DNA of 64,000 nt from Rhodocollybia butyracea (GCA_015501585.1 JADNRY010000236.1:1-64000); one strand, 5' to 3'. Positions 9,275 to 26,400 are shown, counted from the first letter of the stretch. Translations and numbers: made by a program. Notes: a model not told the origin generated them from the letters alone.

Positions 9275-10962
9275 ATGACTCTTGCTCAGGTTTATCAAGT
9301 TTTGGTCGACTGGTCTTCAGAATATCTTCCGGAGAATGAGAAAGCAAAGGTAGACGACAACGCGCCTGACGACTGTCACGACTCGGTATGTCTCCGTGTG
9401 CTCTCACAGAATCACTTGAACTGAATACTTTTCAGCTGTGGCGTAAGCCATACAACTCCGATGCTCATTGCGAAGAGCTCAACACCTTTATCTACTCGTT
9501 CACCTGGGTGTGTATATGAAGCCTATGTCTGATGTTTCTACGAACTAAATCGCCGCATAGGAGGATCCAGAAGTTGACATGCAACATCTCTCTCTCAGTC
9601 CTTCAGATTCAATGTTTGTTGTCACGTCTGCCGGAGACAATCCCCTACACTACTCCATTGCCTCGTCTCCTCGGAATGTAAGGCATTACCGCACAATATG
9701 CTCTAAGTCTGACAAGTCCACAGATATACTCTGTTGACATGAACCCTTGGTGCGCTGGAATTCCTCGAATGTAATCCTGGCATTCATTATTGTTCTCAGT
9801 CAAGGACATCTCCTGGAACTGAAGTTAGCTTCCATCAAATCCCTCGAGTTTTCCGATTTCTTTAGTTTGTTCGGTCGTGGTTGCCACCCTCATTTCCGAA
9901 AACTGCTCGATGACAAAATCCGACATTACCTTTCACGCGCGGCTTACCAGTTTTGGATCGAAAATGAGGCCGCGTTTTCATCGTCTTTCTACGAACAGGG
10001 CTATAGCGGAAGGGCAATTCGTCTCGGCCGACTTTTATTCAAGATAGCAGGAGTGCGCAAGCACGTTGAACGTTTATGCAGATGTGACTCGTTGGAGGAG
10101 CAAGTGCATATTTGGAGGACGAAGCTACGTCCAGTCTGGCTGAATCCGGTCGTAATCGCATTGCTACGAAACCCTGTATTCTGCTGGAATGCTTTGGGTG
10201 TGCCATTAAACCAGAGGAAAATGCTACTTGACGAAGGTACACAGTTCACTACAATCGTCCCCAGGCTGTACTAATCTTTTCGTATAGGTGGAGTGTATCA
10301 ATACGTCTGTGATACTCTAGACCCTGTTCTCTCAACGTATCTACTCAAAACCCAGAACTACTTTTACCTTTTGGTGAATATCTATAAGACATCAGTGTCG
10401 TCGTCTACTGATAAATGGCTTCAGCCTCTTCTAGGCCATTATACCCCAGAATGCTGTCCCTCCTATCTCACTCGTGAAGGCTTCGCCAAACTGAAAGCCA
10501 ACAACTGTGAACGCCTGAACGCCTTCCAATTACACACGGACTCCATTATAAAGTGAGCAGTATTCAAGCTTGTTCCTGTCGCAGTTCAAATTACATTGAG
10601 CATTTTGTTTTCAGTGTACTTCGCGGTATACCTCCCTCATCACTGACACGGGCACTGGTTATGGATCATTTGGACTGGTATGACCCTGCCTCGTGCGAAG
10701 CCAGAGCTGAGGTAATGGAACTTTCTCGAGTAATTGCTCCAGGTGGCCTTGTTTTCTGGCGTTCAGCGTCCCGATGTCCGTGGTACAACAAAGTCTTTTC
10801 GCAGAATGGATTTCATGTGGAGGCGGTAAGCATTCGAGAGCAGGGATCGAATGCCGCCCTTGACCGAGTCAACATGTGAGCTTGGTTGTGCTCTAATGCC
10901 CTAGAAAATTCACATTTATTTCTTCTAGGTATGCTTCGTTCTGGAAGGCCGAAAAGATATGA
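9275..10962 (+). CDS. DUF3419 / BtaA-like S-adenosylmethionine:diacylglycerol 3-amino-3-carboxypropyl transferase
   Basis: Nine exons: 9275-9385, 9436-9507, 9561-9677, 9724-9749, 9800-10236, 10288-10373, 10425-10552, 10615-10875, 10929-10962. The total is 1272 bases, 423 residues, with all splice sites GT-AG and the frame unbroken. Diagnostic BtaA/DUF3419 motifs are YSFTWEDP, the SAM-binding loop TSAGDNPLHY, VDMNPCQ (across an intron), ELKLASI, the GRG loop, YEQGYSG, SLEEQ, GVPLNQ, then CCPSYL and a C-terminal DHLDWYDP. In bacteria BtaA moves the aminocarboxypropyl group of SAM to diacylglycerol, the first step to the betaine lipid DGTS. Fungal Bta1 proteins usually fuse this part to the BtaB methyltransferase; this gene has no methyltransferase part and is about the length of bacterial BtaA. 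It may make only the first intermediate, work with a separate methyltransferase, or act on another acceptor. Confidence 0.85.
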
Positions 10963-12695
10963 CATAGCTTGAACCTTTTTTTTCCTCTTCGATTCTGTGT
11001 CGCATCTCTGTAATGCATAAATGAGCCAAGAATGCAGGGGTACGTATATGTATGGGTTAATTTTGAGATCCTCCTCGTTCTACTTAGATTAGAAGTAAGT
11101 AGCTTATTTCTGCGTAAGCCAGAAGGCCTGGCTCAAGGAAAAACGATATCGGACAATCTAATGAACTTGAAATCAAAGCATTTCCCGGCCTGCTCAGTGC
11201 ATGTACTTAAAATCTGGGTCGGCAGCTACCGTGGAACACTCAAGGACGTAGAACCTAGGTGGGTCACTGGGTCATGGTACGGCACAAGTGTTCAAGCACC
11301 TTGGCTCTGGGCGGCGGGCTGAATGGAAAGTTTCCCAGACAAGACTGTTCGAACAAGGGTCTCTGGGGGCCATCTGATGGACGGGAGAAGGAGATGGTAG
11401 CGCTTTAATAAAAGTCTCAAGCATGAAAGTAATCTCGCTGTGGGTCCTTGGACGGGTGCTCAAGCGCTCAAGTTTCAACTCGTTAGATGTTGTTGTCATT
11501 TTGCTGATATTAGTTCGAGCTATAGTGACGATCATCTTCAACGTATGAGGACGCTGTGCATGTAATTCGATGGAACCAGTGTCTATTCGATTCCGATTTT
11601 CCGAGGCCCGAAAGTTACGCTAGATGAATAGTGATCACGGGACTTGAACGAGTGCAAGTACACTGTACAGCGTTCACCGCGTCAACTTCGCATTTCAGGA
11701 ATACTCTGTTGTTTTGGAAAATCTTTCCATGTCCATTGTCCAGTGTGCATCTAATCGTCAACGCAATAGCCTGCCATTTCCAAATTACCAGCAACAAATT
11801 CCTCCGTCACCAATATCATAAAGGGGAGGCTGACACTCGCGCGCATCGACTGCTAAATCGAACTTTTAGTCCAAATTCCTATAGGACTTAAAGACGAAAT
11901 ATCGAGAGCTAACGGAATTAGACTTACCGCGTAGAAAAGAGTACCGCCTTCGAGTTTTCCGCTTGGCCATTCTCCCAGAGATCGTCACCTTTTTTGCTCC
12001 TCTCCGTCTCTTCTTCGCCTTCGTTCTTATCCATTGTGGTAAAGACGAAGATATTTAGGTTTGAAAGTTGAACATGCAAGCATCCTCAATCAATTGAAAG
12101 AGAGTTTCGAGCGATTTGTCGTCATCGAGCAGACCAGTCAGTGTCCTGTCGCTCGTACTTAGCTTCGTGGGCTGCTCGATGTGTTGGGAATTGGTTGAGA
12201 TAGTCTAATCGAGAGGTGCTCCGCGATTCGTCTTCGCGTTTTGCAGCACGGATTGTGTCGGCGAGTTGACCTATGATATATGAGGATGTAGCGAGAGAGA
12301 GGTCGTTGGTGCGGATCCAGGCTGCACGATGAATCCGGATGCCAGATAGAGGTTAAATTTCGGAAGAGCCTATAGAAGATCGTGACCGTGAAATCGTCGA
12401 GTACTCTGAATCATCATCTGGCGCCTACTATTCGGCTTTTTGGAAGCTTTGGAGCCCTCGAGCACCACTTGAGTAGCTTGAGTACGAGGAGATGATCGAT
12501 GAAATTTGAAACGCAAGAGGCTAAAAGTAGAATTGAATAAGTAGTAGCGCTAAGAAGGATAGTGATCACGAGCTTTTATGAGTCATAAATGCATAATACA
12601 CGGAACGTTGAACGAGCGCTTGATCGTCGAACTTGCCTCTTAACACCGTTCACCGCGTCAACTTTCTTTCAACTACCGATGTTTTTATCTCTTAC
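10963..12695. other. Intergenic region with a possible micro-gene on the minus strand
   Basis: There is no sizeable gene. On the minus strand an ATG at 12034 opens 35 acidic codons up to a GTAAGT donor at 11927; splicing to the next CTATAG gives a product of only about 39 residues, so I do not call it. Two related sequences, 11628-11700 and 12560-12668, share AGTGATCACG and GTTCACCGCGTCAACTT (see findings). The second lies just upstream of the RecQ gene. Confidence 0.4.
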
Positions 12696-16208
<3,513 letters not shown>

Positions 16209-16626
16209 GACGAACTCAAGCTTCGAGGGATATTGAGTTGTATATGTATATGTATTGGGCTCAGCGTAGTAATAATACAAGCTCGTTAAATCTGTACAAG
16301 TACACGTATATAAATAGTTTAATCTGTTACATAGTGTAGGTATGTGTATTTTTCGGGGGTCCTGTACCAACAGATAGATAGATAGTCAGTCAACGAAGTG
16401 AAGTAAATATGTAAGCGAATAAGTCAAATAAATATAGTACTTACTAGTTCGTAGCGTGTACCGATATGTTAAATAACTTATCGATATCACGACTGGACGC
16501 TATGCGATGCGATGCAATGAAATACAATGAAATGAAACGACTGGGTTAGACAATGAATCCAAATAAGCCAAATACTCCTCAACCCCAACCTCGACTACTT
16601 CCTCCGTCAAAACCCAACATCACCTT
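16209..16626. other. Convergent 3' intergenic region
   Basis: AT-rich spacer between the 3' ends of the RecQ gene and the low-complexity gene. It holds a short GATA run near 16372-16385 and an ATGCGATGCGATGC run near 16500. No gene is seen. Confidence 0.5.
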
Positions 16627-19600
16627 TCATCTCTTGACCTTCAACGCAGACCTCAACGGAGTCTTCGGAATCAACCGATGCGCCATATCAATCCTTACGC
16701 CCTCCTCGTTCATCCATCCCTGTCCATACTCTGGGTACTCATCCAGGTCTGGGGGATACTCTCCGCCATCCAAGGGACTCCTGAACGCGCCTCCGTTGGT
16801 CCATAGTTGATCCCTGTACGAAGTAACAGATGACGAAAAACAAGCATAGTCAGTTCAAGAGAATTTTCGAAACCATGGTATCCACTCACCCTCTCCGATT
16901 GAACCACCCCTTCCTCCTCTGACTCGGCCAGATAGGCGACGGACAAACAAGCTCCTCGGTCCACCGTACAGAGCGCAGCTGCAACGTATCGAGCGTAGGC
17001 TTGATCTGGATCCCCGCTGGCCTGTTGCTGCTGGTTTGAGGAACCTCAATAGAGCGGGAGCGGGTGGGTTCTGGACGGTCTTGGCGAGGGTTTTGGTTTT
17101 GGTTTTGGGTACCCTGGTTTGGGTTCTGATTTTGAGTACTCGGGTGCTGGTTCTGGTTCGAACTCGACTGGGTTGGAATAAACTCAGTCTGAAACGGCTC
17201 CGCCGATCTCCGCGTGGTACCCGTGAGGGAGGGGTTATCACCGTCCGAGTGACGTCGACGGGGTTCAGGGAGTGCTGGGGTAGAGCTCGATGGTCCCTGG
17301 TTCGGATTCTGGTTCTGGGGTATAGCAAAATTCGAGTTTAGAGGGGCACCCGCGATCGAGAATGCAGTAGCAGCAGCGGCGGCGGTAGAGGAATTGGACG
17401 GCGGGGAGCGTGATCGTCTTTCGCCATTAGAGGCGTCATTTGCATTAGTATTCGTGCTAGGATATGAATACCCAGACGGAGCGATATGTTGGTACAACGA
17501 TCGACTCAAGCGGCGGGTGGACGACGAAGAACCCATACCCACACCCATACCGATGCTGTCCTTCCTCACGCGCATTTGTACTGGTACAGGCTGCGGAGGC
17601 TGCGGAGGGGCAAGGACAGGGACAGCAGCAGGCTGAAGTGCAGGCTGGGGTGGTGGTGCAGCCGCAGCAGGTACAGGGTGGGGTGGTGGGGAGCTACCAT
17701 GCGGATTACGAGCCGTGACTGAAGGTCTCCGTGTTTGCATACCTGCTCCGTTGGTATTGGTATTGGTATCGGGACTACGACGTGATATGTTCAATGGATC
17801 TGCTGAGGCGAACGAGGTGAAAGCTGAAGACGAAGATGGGTATGTATTGTTAGATGGGTTAGATGTGTTGTTGTTCCCGAACGATCGATTCTGAGCAGCA
17901 CGAGGCATCGGATAACCCTGGCTCTGGTTCCCTTGACTCTGGTTGGCTGGATTCCCTTGACTCGCGGTATTCGTACTACTCGTGCTGGTCGTAGTTGAAA
18001 ATTGCGGTTCAGGAGAATCAGAGAGGACGGTGGCGTAGGTAGGGTTAGTAGGTATAGCTGAGGAAACCTTCGGTGATTGGGAGCGGTTTTGGGACTGACC
18101 AGTTGGATTTGGATTTGGGTTTGCATATGAAGATGAAGACGCCTGCGCCTGAGCCTGCGACTGAGCCAGAGGAGGAAACTGATCCTGCGCCTGCGGAGCA
18201 GAACTCGGAGCCGAAGGCCCAGACCTCCTCGGAGGAACCTCCAAAATCGAAAACTGCGAGCTCTGGGACGAAGTAGACTCTGATGCGCGTATAGGTATAG
18301 CACCGGGAGGTATAGGTATCGCAGGCGCGTTTATATTGTTTGCATTTCCATTCCCATTCCTATTTCCGATCCCGGTCCCGAATTCTCTAGCTCGTGCAGA
18401 GGACGCCCCCGCATCAGAGGCAGAGTCGAACGAAATCAAATCCCCACCACCACCCCCACCCGTACTGTAAGGCTGACCACCCATACCACCCCGACCCGCA
18501 CCACTTTGAAGATGATGAACACCATTATAAAAAACCAATGAATCCCTCGGCGAACGCCCAACGGAACCTATAGAAGGAGATACAGCCCGAGCCGGAACAG
18601 CCTGATCCCCTGCATAAGGTTCAGGATAATAATACGAATACCCCGCGTTCAGCGCTGTGTTCATCCTTGCGATGTGGTCGAATTCAGTGTCGGAGGAGGG
18701 TAAAGGTTGCATGTTGGGATTCGTGTTGGGGTTCGTGTTGCTGGAGTTCGACGAGAACAAACCCCGCAGGGCAGTCTGCGCTTGGCGTATCCCAGGGAGC
18801 GCACTGGGTGATGGCGTACTTGCTCTCAAAGGAGAAGGAGTAGTACCCCACCCGTCCCGTCCGTCCCTCTGATTCCTTCCATCCCTCTGATCTCGCCCAT
18901 CTCTTGGATCCCTAGGATCTAACGTCCCTGCCTGTCCTTGTCCTTGTCCTTGTCCTTGCGGAAACGGGATTGGCGTCTGCAATGTCACTGTACTATCCGT
19001 CGACATCGCCGGGGAGAACACTCCAGGAGAAGGCGAAGGCGAAGGCGAATATTCGGAATAAGCGTCAGACGCTTCGTAGATGTACATGTCGGTTGAGATG
19101 CCAGGGTGGATGGAGAAGTTGGACGAGTTAGGGGGATGTGTGGGATGGGAAGGATGGGAATGAGGCTGCTGCGGTTGCTGGGCATGACGTGGCGGTGGCT
19201 CCTGAACACGCGAAGATGTGCTGGAGGAGGGACGGACACCGCCCAAACCAAAGTGCGTCCCACCAAGTGTCGACGGATTTTGTTGATAATGAGATGACTG
19301 CTGCGATGCATAGACGTTACCACCCGGCACTTGCCAACTTTGTGGTTGCTGCTGGCCGGGGCCAGGCCCGGACCACGAGGAGGCGGAGGGGGAGGTCCAT
19401 TATGATTAACGCCCCGAGAAATGTCTGCTTGACTTGGACGGTATCCACCCCCAACGTCAAAAGAGTCGAAATGCGCATGGGCTGACATTGCACTGAATGG
19501 GTTCAAGCTGAATGCGGAGAGTGTAGGCCCTTTGAAGACGCGTACGCCTGATGAAAGGCCTTTTGGTGGTCCTTGCATGGCGAAGTTCTACACCAGAACA

Positions 19601-19698
19601 ACAGAACGAAGAGTTATTTGGAACACCAAAACATCGCAATGGATAAATGGGCTCACTTTGACTCCAGGGCCTGCTGGGCCATTTCTTGTAGAGAACAT
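16627..19698 (-). CDS. Large low-complexity protein of unknown function
   Basis: Three exons on the minus strand: 19698-19657, 19587-16890 and 16813-16627. With one restored base the frame and splice phases agree exactly and give about 975 residues. The N-terminus is MFSTRNGPAGPGVKNFAMQG. The body is dominated by Ser, Pro, Asn, Gln and Gly, with runs such as NTNPNTNPN, QGQGQGQG and RDQRDGRNQRDGRDG, and is probably disordered. The only ordered-looking part is the last 120 residues, with LQLRSVRWTEELVCPSPIW, a basic WFNRRG, then an acidic Asp/Glu/Tyr stretch and LIPKTPLRSALKVKR. No known domain is recognised. One frame break sits at CCC 19367-19369 in the proline-rich part. Its strand, spacing and tail suggest a normal host gene. 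Confidence 0.7.
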
Positions 19699-22600
19699 CG
19701 TCTACCCGTCCGTCTGTTTTTCTTTGGTTCCTTCGTCTTCCTTCGTTCGTTGGATGTTCAAGTAGCAGTGGTGAAGCAATATATAAGCAAGAAAAAAACT
19801 GTGCAGGCCGGTCCAGGATGCGAAAGGCTGAGGTGTTAAGGTTGAAAGCGATGGATAAAAACAAGAGGCCCAAACATTGGTCACGCCCAACCCAATCAAA
19901 GCCACACGTTCATTTCTCGCCTGCCAGGCTCTTGCACCGCGATTCGCTGGAGCCCAGCAGCACGCCATCATACATCAGGCCTTCAGGCATCAGGCCATGA
20001 GGTATACACAGAAAAAGAGAGTCCGACTCGGGCTGCAGCTGCAAAGTAAAAAATCGATTGATCAGATCAAAAACAAGTACCAGTAAAGCACGGTGAACGA
20101 AAAGAGGAAAAATGGGCAACACATGTACGACCCCGATCCGGTTTAGACGGGACCGCGGAAAGAAAGAGAGGAGGAGAGAACGTAAAATTCATATAGGTAG
20201 ACAGTACTAGTACTCGCTTGGAGTCTCAAGATCTTAATACCCCAAAAAGCGGAGAAAGATCCACAAAGTGAACAAAATGAACCCATGCAAGCGGCTGGTC
20301 ATTGTCAGCGACCGACGCGTGCGCGCCCCATGGCCATGGCCACAGGAGCCGAATCGAAATCGAAATTCTTTTGGGGAGGTGAACGGAATGCAACATACTT
20401 TCACAATTAATGAACTTGGCGCAGACTTGTAAGGAACACGTTTTATTGGCGCAGAGAAGGACGCAAATATTGCAGTGACCGCAGGGCTGCCGAGCAGAGG
20501 CGTCAGATGTGGACCAGGAAGTTATGGAGAGGTTGGCCGTGTGGGAGAAGTACTAACTGTTTGTAAGGAAAGATATTTACAGGAAAATAAGAAACATACT
20601 AGGCGAGTCGAATCATTCTATGGTCCGTTACACTTTGAGCAAATTCGAACCCAGATACTATAGATATAATCAGTCACCGAGAACTCACGTTAACGGTTAG
20701 AACACGTACCAGTCGGCATTATAACAATTCCGTCCATGTTCGAATTCCGTGCACTACTTCAAGACTCCAGAGCTCCATCCTCAAACACATAATCTAGATT
20801 CCATACGTCCACTCTTCGCTATTATCGTGGCACTCTGGTTCAGTGGTTGACGCCATTGGTGCAGAGGAAGAAAAAAAATAGCGCGTCACGTGCGATCAGG
20901 CGCCCGGCGCCAAACTGCCTCATTGCTTCGTTCAAATCGGGTGCTCACACACGGCGACACGGTATGTATTATAGTTCAAGACTTGAAACGTAGAGATCAT
21001 ATTACTAGCTCAGAGAAGCTCAGATCAGTTCCCCAGGCTCGCTACGCGCTATGCTTGATCCAGCTAGCCGTCTCCTCTTGCGTTTCATCTCCTCCGCCGA
21101 GCGGCGAGTCGTACTCGAGGGCCAGGTGGTGCTCACAAAAGCCTCCCAAAGCCCGCCGTTTCGAACAGGGGATCCTACAGCGATGTCTTCGCAAAGCAAG
21201 TTTGACGACTCCAGGGTCCACAGTTCATCATTTTGCGCCCTCGATTTGCACCTCGTCTCGACTCTTGCCTCAGGTTCTTGGCTAGCTCTAGATCCGTCCA
21301 CCAGTCTAAGGAATAGTCGAGGCTCAAGCGAGTATATCCCACTCTCCCAGTATCTTCCGAGTATTCAAACTATCCATCACTCAACGTGTTTCTTCAGAAT
21401 CATCACCTGGAGTCGAACCACAAGAAGAAAAACAGAGGCCTCTCTATATGAGGTCCACGCCCCCACGTCATAAGCTTTTTCTACAGAGATAGGAGCTTGA
21501 AATCGAGCTTCCTCCCAACAATCTAAACACTACCGACCCAATCTAATTTCGACAACGATAGACGTAAGAGCTCATCGACGCCAAGAGGTATTTCATTGAT
21601 CAAGATACTTTGCGAAATACGACTTCAGTTTGAGCTGATCGGTTCACTTTGAATAACTACAAAGATGACACCAATTAACTGGTCTACTCGACGACGATCC
21701 TTATTCGGACCTCTCAGGTTCCTCCATCATGATGGCCAATTCATTCATAAACAGTAAGTGTTCGTACGTTCAAACGTATTCTCGGTGCTTTACCCCCAGG
21801 ATGGAAGGCAAAGACTCACTGACAGAGCGGTAAAAGGGGTAGGTGAATGGCCTTGATTATCAGGAGGACTAATGGCCAAACGGAGAGCCCAAAGAATTTT
21901 GCGCATGTGCAGTGTGTCTATTTGTTAGTTAGGAGAACAAGTCACAAAATATGTACGTCTCAATCTACATACTCAGAAATAGTGTATAGCTCAAGCCTCA
22001 TGGTATCTAGTCACGAATCTAGAGGTCGCTAGAGGACTGAATTATATGACCGTGGCTGTCATGCAACGTATACCATGCTTCTATCTACTTCGTCAAGTTA
22101 TTCCTCGACTTCAACTCGTTGCACGACCTTATAATCGCGCTACACACCCACGCCGACTTTCTACGAATAACAGTTCACATTCCTTCCTGAACTTCGCCCC
22201 GTTTCTTTTGGTAGCAACGTGTTGATCATCTGCAACACTTCAGTCCCGCAGCTCGCTTCCGGCTCAAATACGCTCAAGCGCTTGGCGAAGGACGCCTGGC
22301 GGCCTGGTCAAAGCTGAGAGGATCATATGCAAAACTTTTGATGTTCTAGAGCATCATAAACTTGCTGGAAAGACTACCCCGAGGCCAAATTATCGTGTTC
22401 TAGTATCCTCTCGCGCTGCGAAAGCTGTCCTAGTTGTCACCCCTCTGGTTGCTCTCTTATGGCCTTGCAGGACCCAGGTAGAGGCTTCGTAGAAGAGAGG
22501 CATTCCAGGACTGAGTGTGAAGTGGAGGCCCATTTACATTACTTTCCATGTCTGTTTGTGGATACTTCTTTTTAATTATTGATTCCTGGTGTCTATAGAT

Positions 22601-23457
22601 ACATGAATTCGCGCGAAACATTAATCTCGTACCCAGATGTACGGAAACGCGGACCGCTACACAATAAATACAGACATAAACATCGAACAAACAAACAAAC
22701 AAACAACCGAGCGTTGTCTACGACGCAGCTCTGATGTTTGTTTTGTGTTTGGCAGATTGTGTATGTCTGTATTTATCGCGGCAGAGCGGTCCGCGTCGTA
22801 TGCATCTGGGAACGAGATTAGCGAAACATCAGGTTACTTAGTGTCATCTTGCAGAACTCCAGACTATAGATAGAAGACTCGGGTCCATGATCCCTGTTCG
22901 CATCATAAAAATGGAGGTTAACCCAAATCTGCAGTTCGCATCTTGACCAATGACAATGCCTTAAAGTTATAGTAGTGTCCACTGGCGTCTCAGAGCGTCT
23001 CAGGTCCCTTCAGGTCCCTTCTGGTCCCTGGAGAGATAGGGAAGGGTAGGGAAGGGTAGGGAGGGGTTCAGACTTCGCATCAAGTTGAGCGATCAACTAT
23101 AGTAGACTATAGTCACTAGTGATCAAGGGCGGCCGCGTCAGAGTTGAGCCACCCTGTCTTCCCAAGTCTGGCACTACACGGCCAGACGCTCAGATGCGCT
23201 TGGGTTCTGCCGATACCGGCAGTGCCTGGGCCAAATTTTCTTTTAGCCTAAACTTCATAAATTTCCAACTATGTCTGAAACACACTTAGTAGTCCCAAAA
23301 TGCAATTTTATTTACTTTTACGCCTCAACGGTTTCCTGATTGCACCTTGCACCAACCTGAGCTGAAGCGCTAAAGTTAAACTGGCCAATCCTTGTCCAAA
23401 TTAGGCTGTGATGTCATATCGAGTCCCAAAGTCAAAGCCGCAGGGTTTCGAAGATGA
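19699..23457. other. Long region without a supported gene
   Basis: The start holds the promoter of the low-complexity gene. The rest has only short, unconvincing open stretches. At about 21400-22640 it contains a degenerate copy of the block at 34550-35840 (separate entry). A CAAA microsatellite lies at about 22687-22706. At 22985-23065 there is a low-complexity run of CAGGTCCCTT and GGGAAGGGTA units. I found no end of the downstream transposon here. Confidence 0.45.
21400..22640 (+). repeat. Diverged copy of the spacer block at 34550-35840
   Basis: Colinear matches to the block downstream of the first GST gene include GAGTCGAACC followed by AGAGGC..CTCTATATGAGGTC, GACAACGATAGA, ACTTCAGTTTGAGCTGA, CAGTAAGTGTTCG, TATATGACCGTG, and TTATCGTGTTCTAGTATCC. 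No GST sequence is present. It shows that the block has moved or been duplicated across more than 12 kb. Confidence 0.65.
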
Positions 23458-26400
23458 ATGCACGTCTTTAATTCTTTTAATCAAGATATAGCCAAGTTGA
23501 TAGGGATTTATTTAGCTGTATGGCATCTAGTCTTTGACAAGAAGTTCCAGGAATGGCGTGTTCAGTGCAAACCCTGCCGCGCTGATAACCTACGAGTCGA
23601 CAACGCCCGGCGCCATGCTAATTCATCCAGGCATACCGCGAAAATGGAGGCGCATAAACGCCTAAGTTCTCACCCTGCCAACGTTCCTGATCCAGCCATT
23701 CCTATTGAGACTACTGCAGACCTATTCTCCACTCGTTTACTGGCTTACCTCAGTAGTGATCCAGAAGCCACCTTACGGAGCCTGCCTCCTATGGACTCCT
23801 TTCCTGACTCCTCTGCACCTATGTATGAAACCATGCAGACCTACAACTGGGATGGGCTCGATCAGCTAGATCCTCAATTTGTGGGCTCCCGCGAAGCTGA
23901 AGAGATGCGAGCTCTGAGCGACTACATGCTTGGAGTATACCAAAGAGGGCCTGATAACATCGACTCGGATGACGACCACTCTAATGCACCCACTGATACG
24001 TCGGAATCAGACATGGAGAACGACGCCCCTTCCTTTGAAGAAAGCAGAGGTACCGTTGAAAAAATTTACAGCCTATGTCAGCTGTACTAATGTGCTCCCA
24101 AAACAAAGGGGACGATGCATTCAACCCAAATGGCCTCAACCATAAGCGCGCTCGCACTACGGATTCCGCGTCTCGAGAATGGTTTCCGTGGAACAACAGA
24201 ACTGTAGCTCCTTTTTGTTGTTTATTGGGCTCTTATCTGACCACCTATTCAAGGAATGCACTGTTGATATTCTTATGCATCTTCCGCGCTCTGTATTTTC
24301 CACACGCCAGCTAGACCTTTTCCTCTGGATGCTCAAAGTATTGGGGGTAGACGATACTCCCTCTGTGAAACGAATGAACGACGTTGATAAAAAGTTGCAA
24401 GCACTATATGGCATACAGACCATTAAGTACAAAGGCGCTCTTGGACACACATACTACACGAACAGTTTGGCTGACATCATCTCCCAGGTATTTTTCTTAC
24501 TGTACTACTTTTCAAAGGCTTATTTCGCTTGCAGGAAATGGCCAATCCCAAAGTTCGTCCGCACCTGTCTTTTTATCCAGAACAGGTAGATCAGAGCCTC
24601 TCTGAAGCTCGTCAGTTTTCACACTGGCTTCATGAGGTCCCAGATGATGAAATGGGACCAATGTTGCGCGTTAGTGGTATGGACTACTATGTTTTTTGAG
24701 CCCGCTATGCTTCGGAGTGGGACAATCTGTATGCCTCACCGTTGGTTTATGCGTGGCAAACGCTTTTATGCTCGTTGCTGGGCTATGGAAGAAGTAATGA
24801 GGGAAGGGGGTCGAAAGTCGTGGAGAGTTATCAAAGGAGGTGGAGAAATCACCGTTGGAGAAGTTGAACTCTTGAAAAATTTTCCTCAGCTTATTTCTGA
24901 TGCTGCGTCGTATCCCCATTTTGAGCTTGTTTCAAACATTGAAGGTGAAAGGTTACGCTGAAGACTTATATCTGCTGCTAACCCCTTGCTGCAACAAGAT
25001 GTTTTCGATATATCCACCATGCCCCATACCGTTCAGCCCTGGAACACCACAAACCCAGTTCTAGGAAACCCTTGGCGTGAACGCGCTAACGGTGCCCAAT
25101 GCCTTTCATTTCCCATATGGCTTTACTGCGATGACACGTCGGGCAACACCTCTAAGAAATGGAATAAGCATAACAGCTTTTTGTTCACCGCAGCTGGGCT
25201 ACCTCGAGCTGAATCCTCTAAGGAGTACAACATCCATTTTTTATCAACCTCAAACATAGCTCCCCCCCTTGAAATGTTGGACGGCATTTCTGATCAGCTC
25301 AGGTTAGTGGTTGCAATTTGTTCCCATCTTTTTTAAGCTCACGAAATAGCAGCGATGCACAAGAGCACGGTATTTGGGGCTGGGACTGTATGACAGAGTC
25401 CCGGGTCTTGCTTATCCCTTGTGTTCTTGCTCTTCTTGGAGACAACCCGATGCAAAGCGAGTTTGCATGCCATATTGGTTTACGAGGGAAGTTCTTTTGT
25501 CGAGTATGCGGCGTGAAGGGGAAAGATGCAAAAGCCGAAGATTCAGCAGGCCGCTCACTCCATACCCGGGCTGTCCCTCCATCTTCCGATGAAGACTCTG
25601 ATGCCGACGCGCAGTCCATAGGCTCTGCTGATACACAGGGGAAGAAGAAAACTCGGACAAAGTTTAAAGAGGGGCTGGCTGCTATGACTGAGCGCGTAAA
25701 GGCGTTTGTCCAGGTACAGTAGAACCCTTGCTTTGACCAGCTTATGCCGCCCAACTGATCACCTATATAGCCAGGAAAAGCCAGGACAAAGGCTCAAACA
25801 ATTAACACGCTGAAGACACAATTTGTGACTGCACAGACTCCTGGATCAGGCACAAAAATCAAGCAAATGCGAACTGACAGTGGAATCAAAGACACGTATC
25901 AAAATTTCTTTATCGAAAGGCTTCTTAACTCTTATAAACGACGACGTGGAATTTCAGCTAGCACCGCGCGTGAAGCCATTTCTGACCTCCCCCCTGACAC
26001 AATGAGCCCAGTATGGAGAATTCGAGGTAAGCCTGTTTTGCTTCCCTGGTCCCTATTTAATTACCCCTCTAAGGCCTGGACCCCCACTCCGACACACCTG
26101 TGGAAATCCTTCACGTTATTTTGCTTGGCTTTGTTAAGTACCTTTGGCGCGATGTCATCGAGAACCAAATCAAGAAGAATCCTGAACGGCAAAAGGAGCT
26201 GATAATACGTCTGTCTTCCCTCGATGTTGAGGGGCTTGGCCTTGGCTCGAAACTCGCAGGCTCGACCATTGTTAACCACTACGGCTCCCTCACAGGTTCT
26301 GATTTTCGAAAGATCGCTCAGGTTGCGCCGTTTATTTTGAAAGGCTTTGTCGCTGAAGATTGCTTTTCAACGTGGGTGGCGCTGTCAAAACTCATTCCTT

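Noticed and set aside
11938..12034. Small acidic gene on the minus strand
   Set aside because: Only about 39 codons after splicing and no supporting motif or second exon with coding character.
17036..18876. Plus-strand ORFs opposite the low-complexity gene
   Set aside because: They are shadows of a GC-rich, repetitive coding sequence on the minus strand; splice phases and an ordered tail support only the minus gene.
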